Assembly (NCBI GenBank): GCA_049793155.1
Contig: JBARBN010000027.1
Coordinates: 1 to 35,589 of the forward strand
Direction: 5' to 3'
Origin: JALNZF01 sp049793155
GTDB taxonomy: Bacteria > Nitrospirota > UBA9217
Length of the DNA: 35,589 nucleotides
Part shown: piece by piece, positions 34,170-35,589 of the stretch
Layout of the letters: every line of letters starts with the position of its first letter
Position numbering within the stretch: position 1 is the first letter of the stretch
Position numbers and translations under genes: made by a program
The notes under the pieces: generated by a model
Database searches by the model: none
The model's input: the letters and a program-made list of their open reading frames with translations, nothing else
Told to the model about the DNA's origin: nothing

Positions 34170-35414
34170 ATGATTGATTCGAAGGCCCCGCATCTTCCCT
34201 TTCACTATGGTTGGGTCATTGTTATAACGGGCATGCTCTGTATCTTTGCCTGCCTCGGCTTCGGCCGTTTTGCGCTCGGCATGCTGCTCCCGTCCATGGC
34301 ATCTACCCTCAAGCTCTCTTACTCGCAGATCGGATTCATCAGCACCGGCAATTTTATCGGTTATCTCGTGTCAGTTCTGTTCTGCGGCCACGTCGCCGGC
34401 CGGATCGGCTCCCGTCGGTTGATCGTAATCGCGCTCATCATTATCGGGGTCTCGATGGCGCTTATCAGCAGGGCCGGGAGCTTCCGTGCGATCCTCCTGC
34501 TCTATTTCGTCACAGGTATCGGAAGCGGCGCAGTGAACGTTCCGGTGATGGGGCTCATCACCGCCTGGTTCGACCGGACGATCAGGGGACGGGCCGCAGG
34601 GTTCGTGGTCATCGGCAGCGGGTTCGCGATCATCATCTCCGGCAAACTCATCCCTTTTGTGAACAGGTTGATCGGCCCCGAGGGGTGGCGGATGAACTGG
34701 CTGATTCTCGCCGGCGTCGTGCTCATCATCGCCTCTATCAGTTATTTTTATCTGCGAAACAGGCCGGAGGACCTGGGACTGCAACCGCTGGGCAGCGAGG
34801 GCAAGAATCTTACGCCCGTTCTTCAGGAACGGTCGGCGCTCCAGAGCATCTACAGGAACAAGGTCCTTTATCTGCTCGGTTCGATCTACTTTCTCTTTGG
34901 CTACACCTACGTGATCTATGCCACCTTCATCGTGACTGCGCTGGTAAAGGAACGGGGGTTCTCGGAAACCATCGCCGGCAACTTCTGGTCCTGGGTGGGG
35001 CTCTTGAGCCTCGTCTCCGGCCCGGTGTTCGGCACGCTCTCGGACAGGCTTGGAAGAAAGGCCGGCCTCATGATAGTGTTCTCGCTCCAAACGCTTGCGT
35101 ATCTCCTGGTAGCGGCGAACCTGCCGCCGCTCTTCCTCTATCTTTCGATCGGATTCTACGGCATCGTTGCATGGTCCATCCCGTCGATCATGGTTGCGGC
35201 AGTCAGCGAATATGTCGGCGTTGACAAGGCCCTCGCCGCCTTCGGCCTGATTACGTTCATCTTCGGCCTCGGCCAGATCGCGGGGCCCGCGATCGCAGGC
35301 GTCCTGGCTGAGCGGACCGGCAGCTTCTCGTCGAGCTTCTATATGGCGGCGGTCTTGGCCGGCGCAGCGATCCTCCTTACCTTTTTTTTGAAAAAACCCC
35401 GTCACGCCAAATAA
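34170..35414 (+). CDS. Major facilitator superfamily transporter
   Basis: 414 residues with about 12 hydrophobic segments. The N-terminal GFGRFALGMLLPSMASTLKL resembles the YbfB/YjiJ-type MFS branch; the MFS loop motif is visible after helix 2 (GHVAGRIGSRRLIV) and again after helix 8 (GTLSDRLGRKAGLMIV). A short charged linker between halves is at about 195-225. The substrate is unknown; relatives are often grouped with cyanate or monocarboxylate carriers. Its first codon is placed 7 nt after a TATAGT box without a ribosome site. Confidence 0.88.
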   Translation: MIDSKAPHLPFHYGWVIVITGMLCIFACLGFGRFALGMLLPSMASTLKLSYSQIGFISTGNFIGYLVSVLFCGHVAGRIGSRRLIVIALIIIGVSMALISRAGSFRAILLLYFVTGIGSGAVNVPVMGLITAWFDRTIRGRAAGFVVIGSGFAIIISGKLIPFVNRLIGPEGWRMNWLILAGVVLIIASISYFYLRNRPEDLGLQPLGSEGKNLTPVLQERSALQSIYRNKVLYLLGSIYFLFGYTYVIYATFIVTALVKERGFSETIAGNFWSWVGLLSLVSGPVFGTLSDRLGRKAGLMIVFSLQTLAYLLVAANLPPLFLYLSIGFYGIVAWSIPSIMVAAVSEYVGVDKALAAFGLITFIFGLGQIAGPAIAGVLAERTGSFSSSFYMAAVLAGAAILLTFFLKKPRHAK

Positions 35415-35449
35415 CGCGCCGATCTTCAAAAAAATGAGTTCCTCCCTCT

Positions 35450-35478
35450 CAGGAGTTGCATCCTGACCGCGCTATAAT
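35450..35478 (+). promoter_or_regulatory. -10 box with adjacent inverted repeat before the last gene
   Basis: A perfect TATAAT (35473-35478) lies 32 nt before the ATG at 35511. The matching -35 is unclear. An inverted repeat CAGGA-GTTGCA-TCCTG (35450-35465) covers the -35 position and may be an activator or repressor site. Confidence 0.45.
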
Positions 35479-35510
35479 CAAAATATTCACGAGGAAAAAG
35501 GAGGATAACA

Positions 35511-35589
35511 ATGAGCAAGATCAAGATGGAGAAAAACTCGTTTTGTCTGCCCTGGACCCAGACGCTCCTGGGAACCCATGTCCAGGGCA
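35511..35589 (+). CDS. Start of a possible flavin-reductase-like (FMN-binding split barrel) gene, cut by the window edge
   Basis: Twenty-six codons are visible: a lysine-rich start, then FCLPWTQTLLGTHVQG. AAGGAGG stands 6 nt before the ATG, so the start is firm. The segment resembles the N-terminus of flavin reductase/flavoredoxin-family proteins, which begin with a short strand, a YP-like turn and a V(G/T)xxxxG strand. The identification rests on very few residues. Confidence 0.4.
   Translation, partial: MSKIKMEKNSFCLPWTQTLLGTHVQG

Overview
The window is a stretch of bacterial chromosome with dense housekeeping genes. Gene content and order point to a Gram-negative anaerobe of the Nitrospirota or Desulfobacterota type: an outer-membrane phospholipase, a GTG-started bS21, mutS2 placed directly before dnaG and rpoD, rplM-rpsI followed by argC-argJ, and a Liv / PaaK / indolepyruvate oxidoreductase island. 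This placement is an inference from content and order; no phylogenetic search could be run.

Layout. Positions 1-14723 are read almost entirely on the minus strand. In transcription order they hold: a pair of small paralogous membrane proteins behind a sigma-54-like promoter; rplM-rpsI; argC-argJ; rpsU-yqeY; mutS2-dnaG-rpoD (an enlarged macromolecular-synthesis operon); a CAU-anticodon tRNA; a C4 zinc-ribbon coiled-coil protein; a decayed RNase HI-like fragment; RNase P RNA (rnpB) with a strong terminator; and a truncated outer-membrane phospholipase A (pldA) at the window edge. Positions 15053-18201 on the plus strand are the conserved rpsB-tsf-pyrH-frr operon.

Positions 18480-32981 form a catabolic or assimilatory island: a double-ACT protein, two tandem LivK-type binding proteins, LivH, LivM, LivG, LivF, a phenylacetate-CoA ligase (PaaK), an amidohydrolase and a receiver-PilZ protein on plus; iorB, iorA and a second paaK on minus; and a PaaI-type thioesterase on plus behind a divergent promoter. 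Together they would import branched-chain or aromatic amino acids (or aryl acids), interconvert arylpyruvates and arylacetyl-CoA through the ferredoxin-linked IorAB, activate free arylacetates with PaaK, and release stalled CoA esters with the thioesterase. The right end holds a FabZ-like hotdog protein, a PilZ protein, an MFS transporter with a leaderless-looking start, and the first codons of a possible flavin-reductase-like gene.

The most unusual signal is not a gene. At least seven intergenic regions carry arrays of strict 7-nt words that are purine-rich on one strand, and most of them are arranged as two inverted arms (672-713, 1464-1552, 2799-2887, 21479-21513, 25132-25223, 26544-26609, 29049-29149). 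A related 8/9-nt version lies at 30937-31041. Each locus has its own word but follows the same rule, and several fill the whole gap between neighbouring genes of the Liv/Paa/Ior island.
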